Source of the DNA: Candidatus Kryptoniota bacterium
Lineage (GTDB): Bacteria; Bacteroidota; Ignavibacteria; Kryptoniales; JAKASW01
Assembly (NCBI GenBank): GCA_036567965.1
Contig: DATCTN010000015.1
Span: forward strand, 62,001-126,000
DNA: 64,000 bases
Direction: 5' to 3'
Made by a program: the position numbers and the translations under genes. Of the stretch, positions 8,680 to 17,143 are shown piece after piece. The stretch's first letter is position 1. Each line of letters starts with the position of its first letter. The notes beneath the pieces are model-generated. The model saw only the letters and a program-made list of their open reading frames with translations. It searched no databases and was not told where the DNA came from.

Positions 8680-10200
8680 TTACTTTGCCACCTGTTCAGC
8701 AACAGGCTTGACATTGGGAACCGCGCGCGCGACGGATTTCCTTGCCTCCCAGGCTTCTCTCAAAGACATGTACGACATTGTTCCGAAACCGGTGAAATAC
8801 AGAACCTGAAATGGAACCGCGGCAATTTCAAGATACGCTATCGACATCACAATGCCCGAGAGACAATAAAGAGCGAGGACGAACTCGGCGATAGAAACCC
8901 AATTAATTTTTTTCTGTGAGTATTTTTTGTCGGCCCACGGACCCACCTTTCGGGTGGCTCCATATTTGGGAGTGCGGACAAACTCTGATTTCTTGTTTAT
9001 CAATCCCTCAATAACTGCTTTCGTGTTGTTGACGGATAGACCCATACTCCCCGCCATGAAAACCGGGAACAGATAAATCCGCCTGCGCCAGTCTTCATAG
9101 ACATCCTTCTGGCTGTAAAGATAAAACATGAACGATCCGAAGAAAGCGAAGATAAATCCGCTCATCATCATAAATGTGGCGTCGTACTGGCCCGAATGCT
9201 TGATGAATACTATCGGCACCTGTAGAATGCCGATGAGAAGTACAAAAGGATAGACCATGCTGGCACAAAGATGGACGGTAGAATGCAATTTGATCCTGAG
9301 AGGAAGAGGAGACCTCCACACTTTTGGGAGAAGCTTCTTGGCGGCTTCAATCGCACCCTTTGTCCATCTGAACTGCTGCGATCGAAGACCGCTTATGTCC
9401 GCAGGTAGTTCTGCAGGCGAAGTATATTCTTTCATAAACACAAAACGCCAGCCTTTGAGCTGGGCCCTGTAACTCAAATCGAGATCTTCCGCGAGAGTGT
9501 CCGATTCCCATCCGCCCGCGTCATCGATACAGCTCCTCCGCCAGATCCCCGCCGTCCCGTTGAAGTTGATGAAGAAACCGGCCTTGTTTCGAACCTGCTG
9601 CTCAATTACAAAATGTCCATCGAGCGCAATCGCCTGGGCGCGAGTGAGCAAGGAGTAATCGCTGTTAATATGTTCCCACCGGGTCTGCACGAGACCGACC
9701 TTAGGATCGGAGAAATTCGGGAATGTTTTTCTCAGGAAATCGGGGCGCGGCATGAAATCGGCGTCAAAGATTGCGATGAATTCGCCTTTTGCCTTGAGAA
9801 GGCCGTAATTCAGCGCACCAGCTTTGTATCCCTGGCGATTTCCCCTTCGCAAATGCTGAACATCGAACCCCTGATTCGTCTTCTCAATTACCTTTTGCGA
9901 AATTATTGCCGACGTCTCATCGGTAGAATCATCAAGTATCTGGATCTCGAGTTTGTCTTTTGGATAATCGAGCGAGCACACCGCATCGATTGCGCGGTTC
10001 ACAACGTACAGCTCATTATAGACCGGCAGCTGGATGGTGACAGCCGGAAACTCTGTCATGACCGCGCTCCGGGAGATCTGACGGTTCCGGTACTTGAAAT
10101 AGTAATAGATCATCAGGAATCCGTTCGACCCAAATATGAACGGGAAGCTTAGTACCACTATATAAAAGATCAGTAATGCGTCTTCAACGCGGGGTGACAT
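8680..10200 (-). CDS. Membrane family 2 glycosyltransferase, cellulose synthase-like
   Basis: Processive-type glycosyltransferase, 506 aa. A leading membrane segment (LLIFYIVVLSFPFIFG) is followed by the GT-A domain with the catalytic signature set: LDDSTDET (nucleotide binding), DADF (metal), TLAEDLDLS (catalytic base) and QQFRWTKG (the QxxRW acceptor motif). At least four further hydrophobic segments follow (for example VYPFVLLIGILQVPIVF, FIFAFFGSFMFYLYS, IAEFVLALYCLSGIVMSIAYL). This architecture fits CESA/glucomannan-4-synthase-like enzymes making an extracellular or lipid-linked glycan; the sugar cannot be deduced. It lies just downstream of lptE, so an envelope role is a reasonable inference. 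Confidence 0.92.
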   Translation of the reverse strand: MSPRVEDALLIFYIVVLSFPFIFGSNGFLMIYYYFKYRNRQISRSAVMTEFPAVTIQLPVYNELYVVNRAIDAVCSLDYPKDKLEIQILDDSTDETSAIISQKVIEKTNQGFDVQHLRRGNRQGYKAGALNYGLLKAKGEFIAIFDADFMPRPDFLRKTFPNFSDPKVGLVQTRWEHINSDYSLLTRAQAIALDGHFVIEQQVRNKAGFFINFNGTAGIWRRSCIDDAGGWESDTLAEDLDLSYRAQLKGWRFVFMKEYTSPAELPADISGLRSQQFRWTKGAIEAAKKLLPKVWRSPLPLRIKLHSTVHLCASMVYPFVLLIGILQVPIVFIKHSGQYDATFMMMSGFIFAFFGSFMFYLYSQKDVYEDWRRRIYLFPVFMAGSMGLSVNNTKAVIEGLINKKSEFVRTPKYGATRKVGPWADKKYSQKKINWVSIAEFVLALYCLSGIVMSIAYLEIAAVPFQVLYFTGFGTMSYMSLREAWEARKSVARAVPNVKPVAEQVAK

Positions 10201-10227
10201 CTTTATGCCTTATACCTTTCTTTACAA

Positions 10228-10722
10228 TTACCAATTAGTTACTACTGCCAACAAAACATCTTCTGTCAACTTGTCCTCCGCCTGGCTCAAGCCCGCATCT
10301 CTGTTGGACGGACCCTGGCTTGGATCGTACTCTCCCCAATCAGAAAAATCTTTCGACCAGATAGTTTTCTGAGTCCTGAGATTCTGAAACCGGACCGACA
10401 CAGTCACTGTGATTTGCCATCGGCCGACCTGCTGGTTGCCCTGGATTGACGTCGGTTGCGACGCAACACTGTTCACAATTCCGATTATTGCCGCGTCTGC
10501 GGAGTTCATGTTTGTGACTTGCAGGGTATTGTCGGAGACGAGTTTCTGAGTCAACAAGTTTGTCAAGTTCAATCTTAAGTTCGGATCGCCGAAGCCGCTT
10601 TTATCGTCGAAAACCTGTACGGCTACCGTGCGCACGCCGGGCGGAAGGGATGCGCCCCGGAACGAGTAAGTACACCCGCCAAATGAGAGAAAAACCAGGA
10701 GAATAAGACAATTTCTCATCAA
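10228..10722 (-). CDS. lptE: LPS assembly lipoprotein LptE homologue
   Basis: Short (164 aa) outer-membrane lipoprotein. A signal peptide ends in a lipobox (LSFGGC, Cys at residue 16), followed by the family opening [19 protein letters not shown], then [25 protein letters not shown] and a C-terminal WGEYDPS region. These are typical of the LptE/DUF-type lipoproteins of Bacteroidota that plug and help fold the LptD barrel. The start ATG overlaps the stop of the upstream sigma-54 activator (ATGA), so the two are translationally coupled. Its LptD partner is encoded about 9 kb away on the other strand (19511-22051). The fit to LptE is by motif recognition and moderately strong. Confidence 0.88.
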   Translation of the reverse strand: MMRNCLILLVFLSFGGCTYSFRGASLPPGVRTVAVQVFDDKSGFGDPNLRLNLTNLLTQKLVSDNTLQVTNMNSADAAIIGIVNSVASQPTSIQGNQQVGRWQITVTVSVRFQNLRTQKTIWSKDFSDWGEYDPSQGPSNRDAGLSQAEDKLTEDVLLAVVTNW

Positions 10723-11882
10723 ACATCCTTTAATTTATATTCCCGGAGCTTGCGATACAAAGACCTCAGACTGATGCCGAGCGCATCCGCCGCGAGCTTT
10801 TTGTTTCCGTGATACTTTTCTATGGCGGCCTGTATCATCCGTTTTTCCATCTCTTCGAGATTCAGACCATTCCGATCTGCTTGTTCGCCTTCATTGCCGT
10901 TGTACTCAGCGGGAAAGCGCGGGCCCGGAAGCGCAAGCTTTTTCTCGAGGGCAGTCGCCTCCACGGCGCCCTTGAGATCAACAATATCGTTCTTTATTTC
11001 CCACAACGCCCTGAGAATTAACTCGCGCTCGGATTCTTCCGGGGTTTTGCCAACCCGGACAGGGAGAAATTTTCCTCCACTTTCTGCATAATATGTGGCT
11101 CCCGACTTGGGAATATGTTTTTCGAGCACCGCGGCACTAACTTCACTGCCCCGTTCAAGCACGATCACACTTTCGACCAGGTTCTTCAACTCCCTCACAT
11201 TGCCCGGCCAATCATAACTCGTTAATAATTCAATCGCATCCTGGCTGAAGCCTCCGAACTTTATGTTGTTGCGTTCGGAAAATTCCTGAGAGAATTTCCG
11301 GACTAGCAAGGGGATATCCTCACGACGTTCGCGTAAAGGCGGAATAAACAGATTCACAGAGCGAAGCCGGAAATATAAATCCTGCCGGAAGTAACCTTTT
11401 GCAACCTCCTCCTCGAGACTCTTGTTAGACGCCGTCACTACTCGAACGTCCACTTTCTTCGGCAAAGAGGATCCCACTCTCATGAATTCGCCGGTCTCTA
11501 TAACCCGCAGGAGTTTCACCTGCGTAACCAGCGGCATGTCGCCGATCTCGTCGAGGAACAGTGTGCCACCATCCGCGATTTCGAAATATCCCTTCCGTGC
11601 CTCCACGGCACCAGTAAACGCCCCGCGCTGGTGACCGAACAACTCGGATTCCAATATACCTTCGGGAATCGCAGCGCAGTTCACTGCAACCATGGAGCGC
11701 TGTGACCGCGGGCTGGCGCCATGTATCGCTCGAGCAACCACTTCCTTACCGACGCCGCTTTCACCGCTGACAAGGACAGTCACGTCCGTCGCCGCCACTT
11801 GCATAACGGTAGCCACCACCTGTCGGATAGCTTCCGAAGCCCCGATAATTCCAAATTTTTCCTGAAATTCTTCAATTGTCAT
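10719..11882 (-). CDS. Sigma-54 activator lacking a receiver domain
   Basis: A 387-aa enhancer-binding protein that begins almost directly with the AAA+ domain: Walker A GESGVGKE at 40-47, the sigma-54 loop GAFTGA at 87-92, Walker B region [12 protein letters not shown], and the R-finger region around [21 protein letters not shown] Fis-type HTH closes the protein ([20 protein letters not shown]). There is no phospho-receiver, GAF or PAS domain, so unlike NtrC it cannot be switched by phosphorylation of its own receiver; PspF-like proteins of this build are controlled by a partner. A linker of about 90 residues (about 255-345) between AAA+ and HTH is unassigned. It is coupled to lptE downstream and follows the MBL hydrolase by 12 bases. 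Confidence 0.94.
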   Translation of the reverse strand: MTIEEFQEKFGIIGASEAIRQVVATVMQVAATDVTVLVSGESGVGKEVVARAIHGASPRSQRSMVAVNCAAIPEGILESELFGHQRGAFTGAVEARKGYFEIADGGTLFLDEIGDMPLVTQVKLLRVIETGEFMRVGSSLPKKVDVRVVTASNKSLEEEVAKGYFRQDLYFRLRSVNLFIPPLRERREDIPLLVRKFSQEFSERNNIKFGGFSQDAIELLTSYDWPGNVRELKNLVESVIVLERGSEVSAAVLEKHIPKSGATYYAESGGKFLPVRVGKTPEESERELILRALWEIKNDIVDLKGAVEATALEKKLALPGPRFPAEYNGNEGEQADRNGLNLEEMEKRMIQAAIEKYHGNKKLAADALGISLRSLYRKLREYKLKDV

Positions 11883-11894
11883 TTTGCATACTTC

Positions 11895-12656
11895 TCAGAC
11901 TTCAAATATTTGTCCATCGTGTACCATGTTAAGGTTGAAGACGCCGTGCTGCACCCGGAGTTCTTCGGTCCACTCACCTTCGGGTTCAAGTTCCCTCGGA
12001 ATGTGGGTAAAGAATATATTGCCGGCGGCCGATTTTGCCATCTCAGCAATCTCAACCATCGGCGGATGAGTTGCTTCGATCAGAGAAACAGAATTCATTT
12101 CGACAAACGACTTCACCTCATCGGTTGAATTGATGTCGCTGCTGAAGAAGAAAGTTCTATTTTTTTCCCGCACAATTATCGAAAAGCTCAGAGGAGATAT
12201 TCCGAACGACCCGGCATATTGGGCATATTTCTCGAGGTGACGCGTTTGATTAAACTCTAACTCACTTTCGCTCCCCACCGGCACCTTTCCAGTCCTAATA
12301 GGTATCAGATTGAAGTCGAAACTCATTCGTCCTTTGTAAATGAAAAGATTCGCCAGCCACAAATTGACAAACTCAAGTTGCGTATAAGGAATCCGAATGA
12401 CAATCGGTTCCTTTCTTCCCAGAACATGCATAGCGGTCAGAACGGCAGGTAGGCCGGCGCAGTGATCTGCATGCATATGCGATATGACTATTTCATTTAC
12501 AGAAGAGAGATCGACTCTTTGTGCCTGCAAAGCTCGAAGCTCGTCGGATCCGCAGTCGATCAATAAGCAGGACCCTTTCACTTCGACCATATAGCAGCTA
12601 TTAAAGCGGCCGGGGTTCGAGACGGCGGAGCCCGATCCGAGAACGGTGATCTTCAC
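11895..12656 (-). CDS. MBL-fold hydrolase, RNase Z-like
   Basis: Metallo-beta-lactamase-fold protein of 253 aa. The N-terminal LGSGSAVSNPGRFNSCYMVE is RNase Z/phosphodiesterase-like, and the metal-binding motif HMHADH (about residues 60-65) is intact; FFSSDI and FFTHIP supply later ligands. It lacks the long insertion typical of tRNase Z exosite domains, so the substrate is uncertain (tRNA 3'-processing, cyclic-nucleotide phosphodiesterase or another MBL activity). The start is a GTG overlapping the TGA of the SPOR-domain gene by four bases, indicating coupling in the miaB operon. Confidence 0.88.
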   Translation of the reverse strand: MKITVLGSGSAVSNPGRFNSCYMVEVKGSCLLIDCGSDELRALQAQRVDLSSVNEIVISHMHADHCAGLPAVLTAMHVLGRKEPIVIRIPYTQLEFVNLWLANLFIYKGRMSFDFNLIPIRTGKVPVGSESELEFNQTRHLEKYAQYAGSFGISPLSFSIIVREKNRTFFFSSDINSTDEVKSFVEMNSVSLIEATHPPMVEIAEMAKSAAGNIFFTHIPRELEPEGEWTEELRVQHGVFNLNMVHDGQIFEV

Positions 12657-13417
12657 ATTTCCACCACGATGCAGTCGACGGACCTGCTTTTCAATTCGCG
12701 CGCGTAATCTTCGGCAGCGTCGCGCGAGGAAAATGTGCCCGCGCTTACACCGTAAAGCGATCTCCCACCGGCGTCCTTCGTGAAAACGGTTCCTTCGATA
12801 CCATTGTCGCGCAAATCCCCGATAAAATTACGTGCATTCTCGAGAGTCGTGAAAACTCCCACCTGTACGATAAATTTCGTGGAAGCTCGTTCAGGTCCGT
12901 TGTCGGCAGCCGAAGTTGTAACCGACGGTGTGATTGGAGCCGACGCCCTAGCTGGTGTGATCAGCGAGTCTTCCAGACCGCTCGGGTCTGCCACCTCACC
13001 CGCGGTCGGATATTTTTTTAACTCGACATAGTCGGTTCTGGCAGATTGGTAATCCCCTGTTGCGTAATGATACTTGTAGAGCTTTAAGAGCGCCTCACCC
13101 GCGACAGGTCTGCCGTGATTTTCTGCGACAATTTCCTTGTACATGTCTGCAGCTTCGACAGCATCAGGGTCCAGAGCTGCATTCACGAACATCGCGTATG
13201 GATCCGACTGCTTCGAATCGCCAAGATATTTCCGTGCAAGATCGATGTTTCCGGCTTTGTAAGCCTCGAAAGCTCTCAGCGCGTTTTCATCTCCACCTTG
13301 TGGGCTCATCTGTGAGGAAGGGGGGCCGCTGCTGAAACGCTGGGCATCGGCATCATCCAGCAACAAGCTCAGAGTACATAAAATGATGAACAAGAAGTGA
13401 AACATTTGTCGGAGCAT
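12653..13417 (-). CDS. Exported SPOR-domain protein
   Basis: A 254-aa protein with an N-terminal signal peptide (FLFIILCTLSLLLDDADA), a helical TPR-like middle (about 45-130; EAYKAGNIDLARKYL) and a C-terminal SPOR domain (about 178-254; STKFIVQVGVFTTLENARNF, then SLYGVSAGTFSSRDAAEDYA). SPOR domains bind denuded glycan strands of septal peptidoglycan, so a role in division or cell-wall maintenance in the periplasm is likely. The gene begins one base after miaB ends and overlaps the MBL gene. Confidence 0.9.
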   Translation of the reverse strand: MLRQMFHFLFIILCTLSLLLDDADAQRFSSGPPSSQMSPQGGDENALRAFEAYKAGNIDLARKYLGDSKQSDPYAMFVNAALDPDAVEAADMYKEIVAENHGRPVAGEALLKLYKYHYATGDYQSARTDYVELKKYPTAGEVADPSGLEDSLITPARASAPITPSVTTSAADNGPERASTKFIVQVGVFTTLENARNFIGDLRDNGIEGTVFTKDAGGRSLYGVSAGTFSSRDAAEDYARELKSRSVDCIVVEM

Positions 13418-13418
13418 T

Positions 13419-14810
13419 CTAAACGGCCGGCCTTTCGATTTCTCCGAACAAGGTCGCCGAGGTCGCTCTGTTTATTCTTACGTTTAATTCTTCGCCGGGC
13501 GTGAAGGCGCCCGCAGGAAAAATGACCGTCTTATTCGTTCCGCTTCTGCCGCTGAACTGCTCGTCGGACTTCCTGCTTGGTCCGTCAACCATTACGCGAA
13601 GCGATTTACCTATCAGAGATCGATTGCACTCCAGAGAGATCCGCTGTTGGACGGAGATTATCTCGTTCAATCTCTTGCTCTTGACTTCGTCAGAGATATC
13701 GTCACCGAGAGCATACGCAGGTGTCCCTTCGCGAGGAGAGTACTTGAACATGTAAGCGCCGTCGTAACGAATCTCTTCCATTAGCTCTACGGTCTCTTTA
13801 TGCTCATCTTCGGTCTCTGTAGGAAAGCCTGCGATAATGTCGGTGGAGAGCGAAATGCCCGGGATCCGCTCGCGAATTCGCTTGACCAAACTGAGATAAT
13901 GCTCTTTGGTATAAGTTCTGTTCATCGCGTGAAGCACCCGATTTGAACCCGATTGCACCGGTAAATGCAGGTATTTGCAGAGATTGTCATGGCTCGCCAT
14001 CGTATCTATCAACTTATCGGACAGATCCTGGGGATGCGAAGTTGTGAATCTCACTCGGAGATGGGGGTTCACGCTCGCCACAGCGGCGAGAAGGTCAGCG
14101 AATTCGTTATCTCCGTCGTGATACGAATTTACATTCTGTCCGAGAAGCGTCACTTCGTGAAAACCCTGTCCGACAAGCTGCCTCACTTCGTTGACAACAC
14201 CGACGAGTGCTCTGCTTCTTTCGCGTCCTCGCGTGAAGGGTACTATGCAGAACGTGCAAAACTTGTCGCACCCGCGCATCACAGAAATCCACGCCGAAAT
14301 TCCTTCTGCCCTGAACGGGGTGATGTCATCGTAGGTTTCGGTACGCGACAGGCGTACACCGATTCCCTTCGCGCCGGAGAATGCGCCCTCCAAAAGCTGC
14401 GGGAGTTTCCTGTACTCGTCAGGTCCGACCACGATATCCACATTCTGCTTTTCTAGGAGTCCCGACCGAAGCCGCTCCGCCATGCAGCCGAGTACCCCTA
14501 CAACAAGACCCGGTCTCTCATTCTTCTGTTTCCGCAGAACGCTCAATCTCTGATGAATTTTCTCCTCGGCATGCTCCCTGACACTGCATGTATTGAGGAA
14601 GACGACATCCGCATCATCAATTACCTGAGTCGGTGAATACCCGGATTTGCTCATGATTCCGAGAACGATCTCAGTGTCTGCAAGATTCATCTGGCATCCA
14701 TACGTCTCCACATACACTTTCAATCTATTTTCAAGTATCTCTTGCACCATTTTTGTCACTCTAAGGTAAGTTTTCGTCAATAATTTAGGTTTTGAACCGG
14801 GAACAATCAA
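13419..14810 (-). CDS. miaB: tRNA 2-methylthio-N6-isopentenyladenosine synthase MiaB
   Basis: Radical-SAM methylthiotransferase that modifies A37 of tRNAs reading UNN codons. The UPF0004 domain begins VYVETYGCQMNLADTE and continues with NTCSVREHAEEK; the radical-SAM cluster motif is CDKFCTFC (CxxxCxxC, about residues 179-186), followed by VPFTRGRERSR. A C-terminal TRAM domain is present (about 395-460). The length as given is 463 aa; an internal ATG at 14748-14750 (MVQEILENRLKVYVE) would give a more usual N-terminus and may be the real start, since the first 20 residues are not conserved-looking. First gene of a co-directional run through SPOR, MBL, sigma-54 activator and lptE. Confidence 0.95.
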   Translation of the reverse strand: MIVPGSKPKLLTKTYLRVTKMVQEILENRLKVYVETYGCQMNLADTEIVLGIMSKSGYSPTQVIDDADVVFLNTCSVREHAEEKIHQRLSVLRKQKNERPGLVVGVLGCMAERLRSGLLEKQNVDIVVGPDEYRKLPQLLEGAFSGAKGIGVRLSRTETYDDITPFRAEGISAWISVMRGCDKFCTFCIVPFTRGRERSRALVGVVNEVRQLVGQGFHEVTLLGQNVNSYHDGDNEFADLLAAVASVNPHLRVRFTTSHPQDLSDKLIDTMASHDNLCKYLHLPVQSGSNRVLHAMNRTYTKEHYLSLVKRIRERIPGISLSTDIIAGFPTETEDEHKETVELMEEIRYDGAYMFKYSPREGTPAYALGDDISDEVKSKRLNEIISVQQRISLECNRSLIGKSLRVMVDGPSRKSDEQFSGRSGTNKTVIFPAGAFTPGEELNVRINRATSATLFGEIERPAV

Positions 14811-15167
14811 ACCATGAGACAGTGAGGCTGTAAAACCAAAGAATTATTAGGTGCTGGTGGATCATTACTAGTTGTTCCAACTCAAACGACAATCCAAACC
14901 AATCGCTACCTAACACTCTGGCCCTGAGAGACAGCCGCACCTCATTGCGATTCTATCGTCGATGTTGCATTCTCCCCTTCGACTCTACCCGCTTTAATCA
15001 AACCCGAGCCCACACGGTCCGGCGCGACATGGTCCAGTCGGTTCGATACACGCTGGCAATGATCCGTCGTCCAAATGGAGCATCGTGTTTTCGGAAACCT
15101 TAGTTTTTAGTGGGGATGGGATAGTGGACTATTTTCAAAGAGATGTGACATTGACGAATTCTCCCGC

Positions 15168-15280
15168 TGTCATTCCCCCCGCCCGCAGGGTTGACGGTCG
15201 GATCGTAGGGACGTGCTCTTAGCGAGAATCTATCTCCATTCTCAATTATGGATTCCCGATGGGAGCGTTCGGGAATGACA
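15168..15280. repeat. 113-bp element with 10-bp terminal inverted repeats
   Basis: TGTCATTCCC at 15168-15177 is exactly inverted at 15271-15280 (GGGAATGACA). A second, internal perfect inverted repeat ATTCCCGA/TCGGGAAT lies at 15252-15259 and 15269-15276, with a 9-base loop. The ATTCCC...GGGAAT core is the style of short interspersed repeats seen in many bacterial genomes. No clear target-site duplication flanks it. It is non-coding and reads as a MITE-like or REP-like unit; a T-rich run follows at 15281-15294, so it could also act as a terminator on the plus strand. Confidence 0.6.
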
Positions 15281-15565
15281 TTTGTATTTTTTTTGGAAGA
15301 TGATAGAGTACTCAACGATAGGACATTTCAGTAGCATCAGAGTAGCTCATTACCCGGCGTGAATCTCACTGAACTGCATTCTCTGTTCGGGACTCTCACG
15401 GTCGGAATAATACTACGAATGATCGTACAAGAAATCGAGACTGAAGGTTTCCCCGATCGTATCGACGACAGGATTCGGTCAACATCGGCACGAGGACTAT
15501 GCGTCAGATAAAACGGTTCCTTTGGTTCCGAGCTCTCCTCCTTCCCGACTTCGGAAATCAGGCCT

Positions 15566-15690
15566 CGAAAATAAAAGTGCCTGCTGGCTGGGAGCAGGCA
15601 CTGTTCAGCGGGGTACGCGGGAAGTCCCGAGATCCGAGACTTATTTCCCCGGGTAAATCAGAATTTTCCCCTCGACTAAAAACAATATAG
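15566..15690 (-). ncRNA. Candidate minus-strand small RNA ending in an intrinsic terminator
   Basis: A perfect 10-bp hairpin (15576-15585 with 15593-15602, 7-base loop) is followed on the minus strand by a U-rich tract (CTTTTATTTT, ending near 15566): a classical intrinsic terminator with no protein gene upstream on that strand. Upstream (higher coordinates) the minus strand has a TATATTG -10-like box near 15684-15690. The predicted transcript can fold as an outer GGGG/CCCC stem (near 15670 and 15611), a large internal bubble, and an upper GGGAA..GTC/GACTTCCC stem with a 4-nt bulge, which resembles 6S RNA architecture. The -35 region is weak, and the ends are approximate. Confidence 0.4.
15576..15602 (-). 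terminator. Strong intrinsic terminator hairpin (minus strand)
   Basis: Arms AGTGCCTGCT and AGCAGGCACT are perfectly complementary (10 bp) around a 7-base loop. The T-rich tract that makes it a terminator is on the minus-strand side, so it terminates leftward transcription. Confidence 0.75.
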
Positions 15691-15750
15691 TGATCCACGA
15701 TCTAGGATGAGATGATCGTTTTCACATTCTTGCTCGGCACTGGGCACGGT

Positions 15751-15779
15751 TTGTATTTTCCTGCGGCTTTAAATATCTT
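15751..15779 (+). promoter_or_regulatory. Sigma-70-type promoter for ddl operon
   Basis: TTGTAT at 15751-15756 and TATCTT at 15774-15779 are separated by exactly 17 bases. The predicted start of transcription is near 15786, leaving a leader of about 33 bases before the TTG start of ddl. Prediction by consensus only. Confidence 0.5.
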
Positions 15780-15818
15780 CACTATAGGTTTTTGAGGATC
15801 AATAAGTTAGGAGAATCT

Positions 15819-16838
15819 TTGAAAGTCGTTGTCCTGCTGGGTGGAAGCTCTCCGGAGCGCCTTGTTTCAATAGCGTCCGGGAGAGGAATAATCAAAGCTC
15901 TTCGAGAAGCGGGTCATCATGTAGTTGCAGTTGATCCTGCACTAGGCAGGAATCAAGTCTCCGAAGCTGAACTTCTGTCTCAGGGCATCGGCACGACACC
16001 GCCAGCTCAGGAGTTCCTAAACAAACTATCGCCGAGAAATTATCTTTCTGCAATTGAATCTGAATCCTTCGACAACGCGGACCTTGCATTCATCATCCTT
16101 CATGGGAGGTATGGTGAAGACGGAATTGTCCAGTCGCTCTTGGAATTGAGATCGATTCCATACACTGGTTCAGGGATAATGGCCAGCGCCGTCGCAATGG
16201 ACAAAGTCATGTCAAAAAAACTTTTCCTTCACCATAATATACCGACTGCTGAATGGTTCGATTACACAAAGACATCTCGGTCAAGGTCTGCCTCGATTAA
16301 AGAAAGCATATCGTCTTTGGGCTTTCCGAATGTCGTCAAACCAAACGACCAGGGATCGTCTGTCGCAATTACGATAGTAAATGACGAGACCGGATTGGAT
16401 CCTGCTCTCGATGAAGCGGAGAAATACTCGGATATCGTGCTGATCGAGAAATATATCCCGGGAGCCGAGTTAACCGTTTCAATTCTTGGAGACGAACCGC
16501 TTCCGGTGATCGAGATTCGTCCGCACGGAGGCTTCTATGACTACCACCACAAGTACACAAAAGGGATGACAGATTATCTTGTGCCTGCCCCGATCGAGAA
16601 ATCTCTTTCATTGAAACTCCAGGATCTTTCATTGATAACTTTCAAGGCGCTTGGTTGCAAAACTTTCGGGAGAGTAGACTTCAGGGTAGGAGAAGATGGA
16701 ATCCCTTACTGTCTTGAAGTGAACACGATTCCCGGAATGACCGAAACAAGCCTTGTTCCGAAAGCTGCGGCGGCGGCTGGGATTTCATTTGTCCAGGTGG
16801 TTTCCAGGATTGTCGAGTTGAGCACGGTCGGAAGATGA
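15819..16838 (+). CDS. ddl: D-alanine--D-alanine ligase
   Basis: ATP-grasp ligase that makes the D-Ala-D-Ala dipeptide for peptidoglycan. The N-terminal KVVVLLGGSSPERLVSIASG is the Ddl opening with the D-Ala binding Glu-Arg; LHGRYGEDG and the S-loop region IPYTGSG are family marks; the C-terminal ATP-grasp end shows RVDFRV, LEVNTIPGMTETSLVPKAA with Glu/Asn metal ligands. I prefer the TTG at 15819 because a TAGGAG ribosome-binding site lies five bases upstream and the protein then begins at the conserved MKVVVLLGG; a TTG 27 bases earlier (15792) would add nine non-conserved residues. The stop overlaps the next gene's ATG (ATGA). Cytoplasmic. Confidence 0.95.
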   Translation: MKVVVLLGGSSPERLVSIASGRGIIKALREAGHHVVAVDPALGRNQVSEAELLSQGIGTTPPAQEFLNKLSPRNYLSAIESESFDNADLAFIILHGRYGEDGIVQSLLELRSIPYTGSGIMASAVAMDKVMSKKLFLHHNIPTAEWFDYTKTSRSRSASIKESISSLGFPNVVKPNDQGSSVAITIVNDETGLDPALDEAEKYSDIVLIEKYIPGAELTVSILGDEPLPVIEIRPHGGFYDYHHKYTKGMTDYLVPAPIEKSLSLKLQDLSLITFKALGCKTFGRVDFRVGEDGIPYCLEVNTIPGMTETSLVPKAAAAAGISFVQVVSRIVELSTVGR

Positions 16839-17143
16839 AGACTCCTGACATTCAGAAGATCGTAAAGAAGTTCGGAAAGAGGAGTGCAATTATCATACTC
16901 GTTCTTTCCATAGGTTTTGTATACTTCCTTTTCGATTCAAGAGGTTTGATCCAGCGGTTGAGGCTGTCGGGTGAAAAGTCTTCACTAGAGAATCGGATAC
17001 GCCAGCTGGAGAGGGACAACTCCGAGATGCGCCTGGAGATACAGAGACTCCAGACCGACGATCGCGAAATTGAACGAATCGCCAGAGAGAAGTATTTTAT
17101 GCATAGAAATGGTGAAAAAATCATCAAAGTGGAACCAAAATAA
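16835..17143 (+). CDS. Septum formation initiator, FtsB/DivIC family
   Basis: Small bitopic membrane protein of 102 aa: a short basic N-terminus, one membrane segment (AIIILVLSIGFVYFLF, about residues 18-34), then a coiled coil (about 45-85; ENRIRQLERDNSEMRLEIQR), ending with the [20 protein letters not shown] motif typical of the FtsB/DivIC family. It belongs to the divisome subcomplex with FtsL and FtsQ. Coupled to ddl by a four-base overlap and overlapped at its 3' end by rarA, so wall-precursor synthesis, division and replication-stress functions sit on one transcript. Confidence 0.9.
   Translation: MKTPDIQKIVKKFGKRSAIIILVLSIGFVYFLFDSRGLIQRLRLSGEKSSLENRIRQLERDNSEMRLEIQRLQTDDREIERIAREKYFMHRNGEKIIKVEPK

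Larger units (their letters stand above)
14811..15750. other. Long intergenic region with no supported gene
   Basis: About 0.94 kb between divergent miaB and ddl. Small open frames exist on both strands (for example 15100-15315 minus and 15499-15690 plus), but they lack ribosome-binding sites and recognisable protein motifs and the latter runs through a strong hairpin, so I do not call them genes. The stretch does contain a 113-bp inverted-repeat element, a dRS3-like palindrome, and a hairpin/U-tract consistent with a minus-strand small RNA; these are listed separately. From 14820 to 15160 I see nothing identifiable. Confidence 0.6.

Noticed and set aside
9613-10152. 179-codon open frame antisense to the membrane glycosyltransferase
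   Set aside because: The glycosyltransferase motifs on the minus strand are complete; the antisense frame has no motif or start signal.
15100-15315. Small minus-strand open frame overlapping the inverted-repeat element
   Set aside because: It runs through the repeat, lacks a ribosome-binding site and shows no protein motif.
15499-15690. Small plus-strand open frame of 63 codons
   Set aside because: It reads through the perfect terminator-like hairpin, and has no Shine-Dalgarno or recognised motif.
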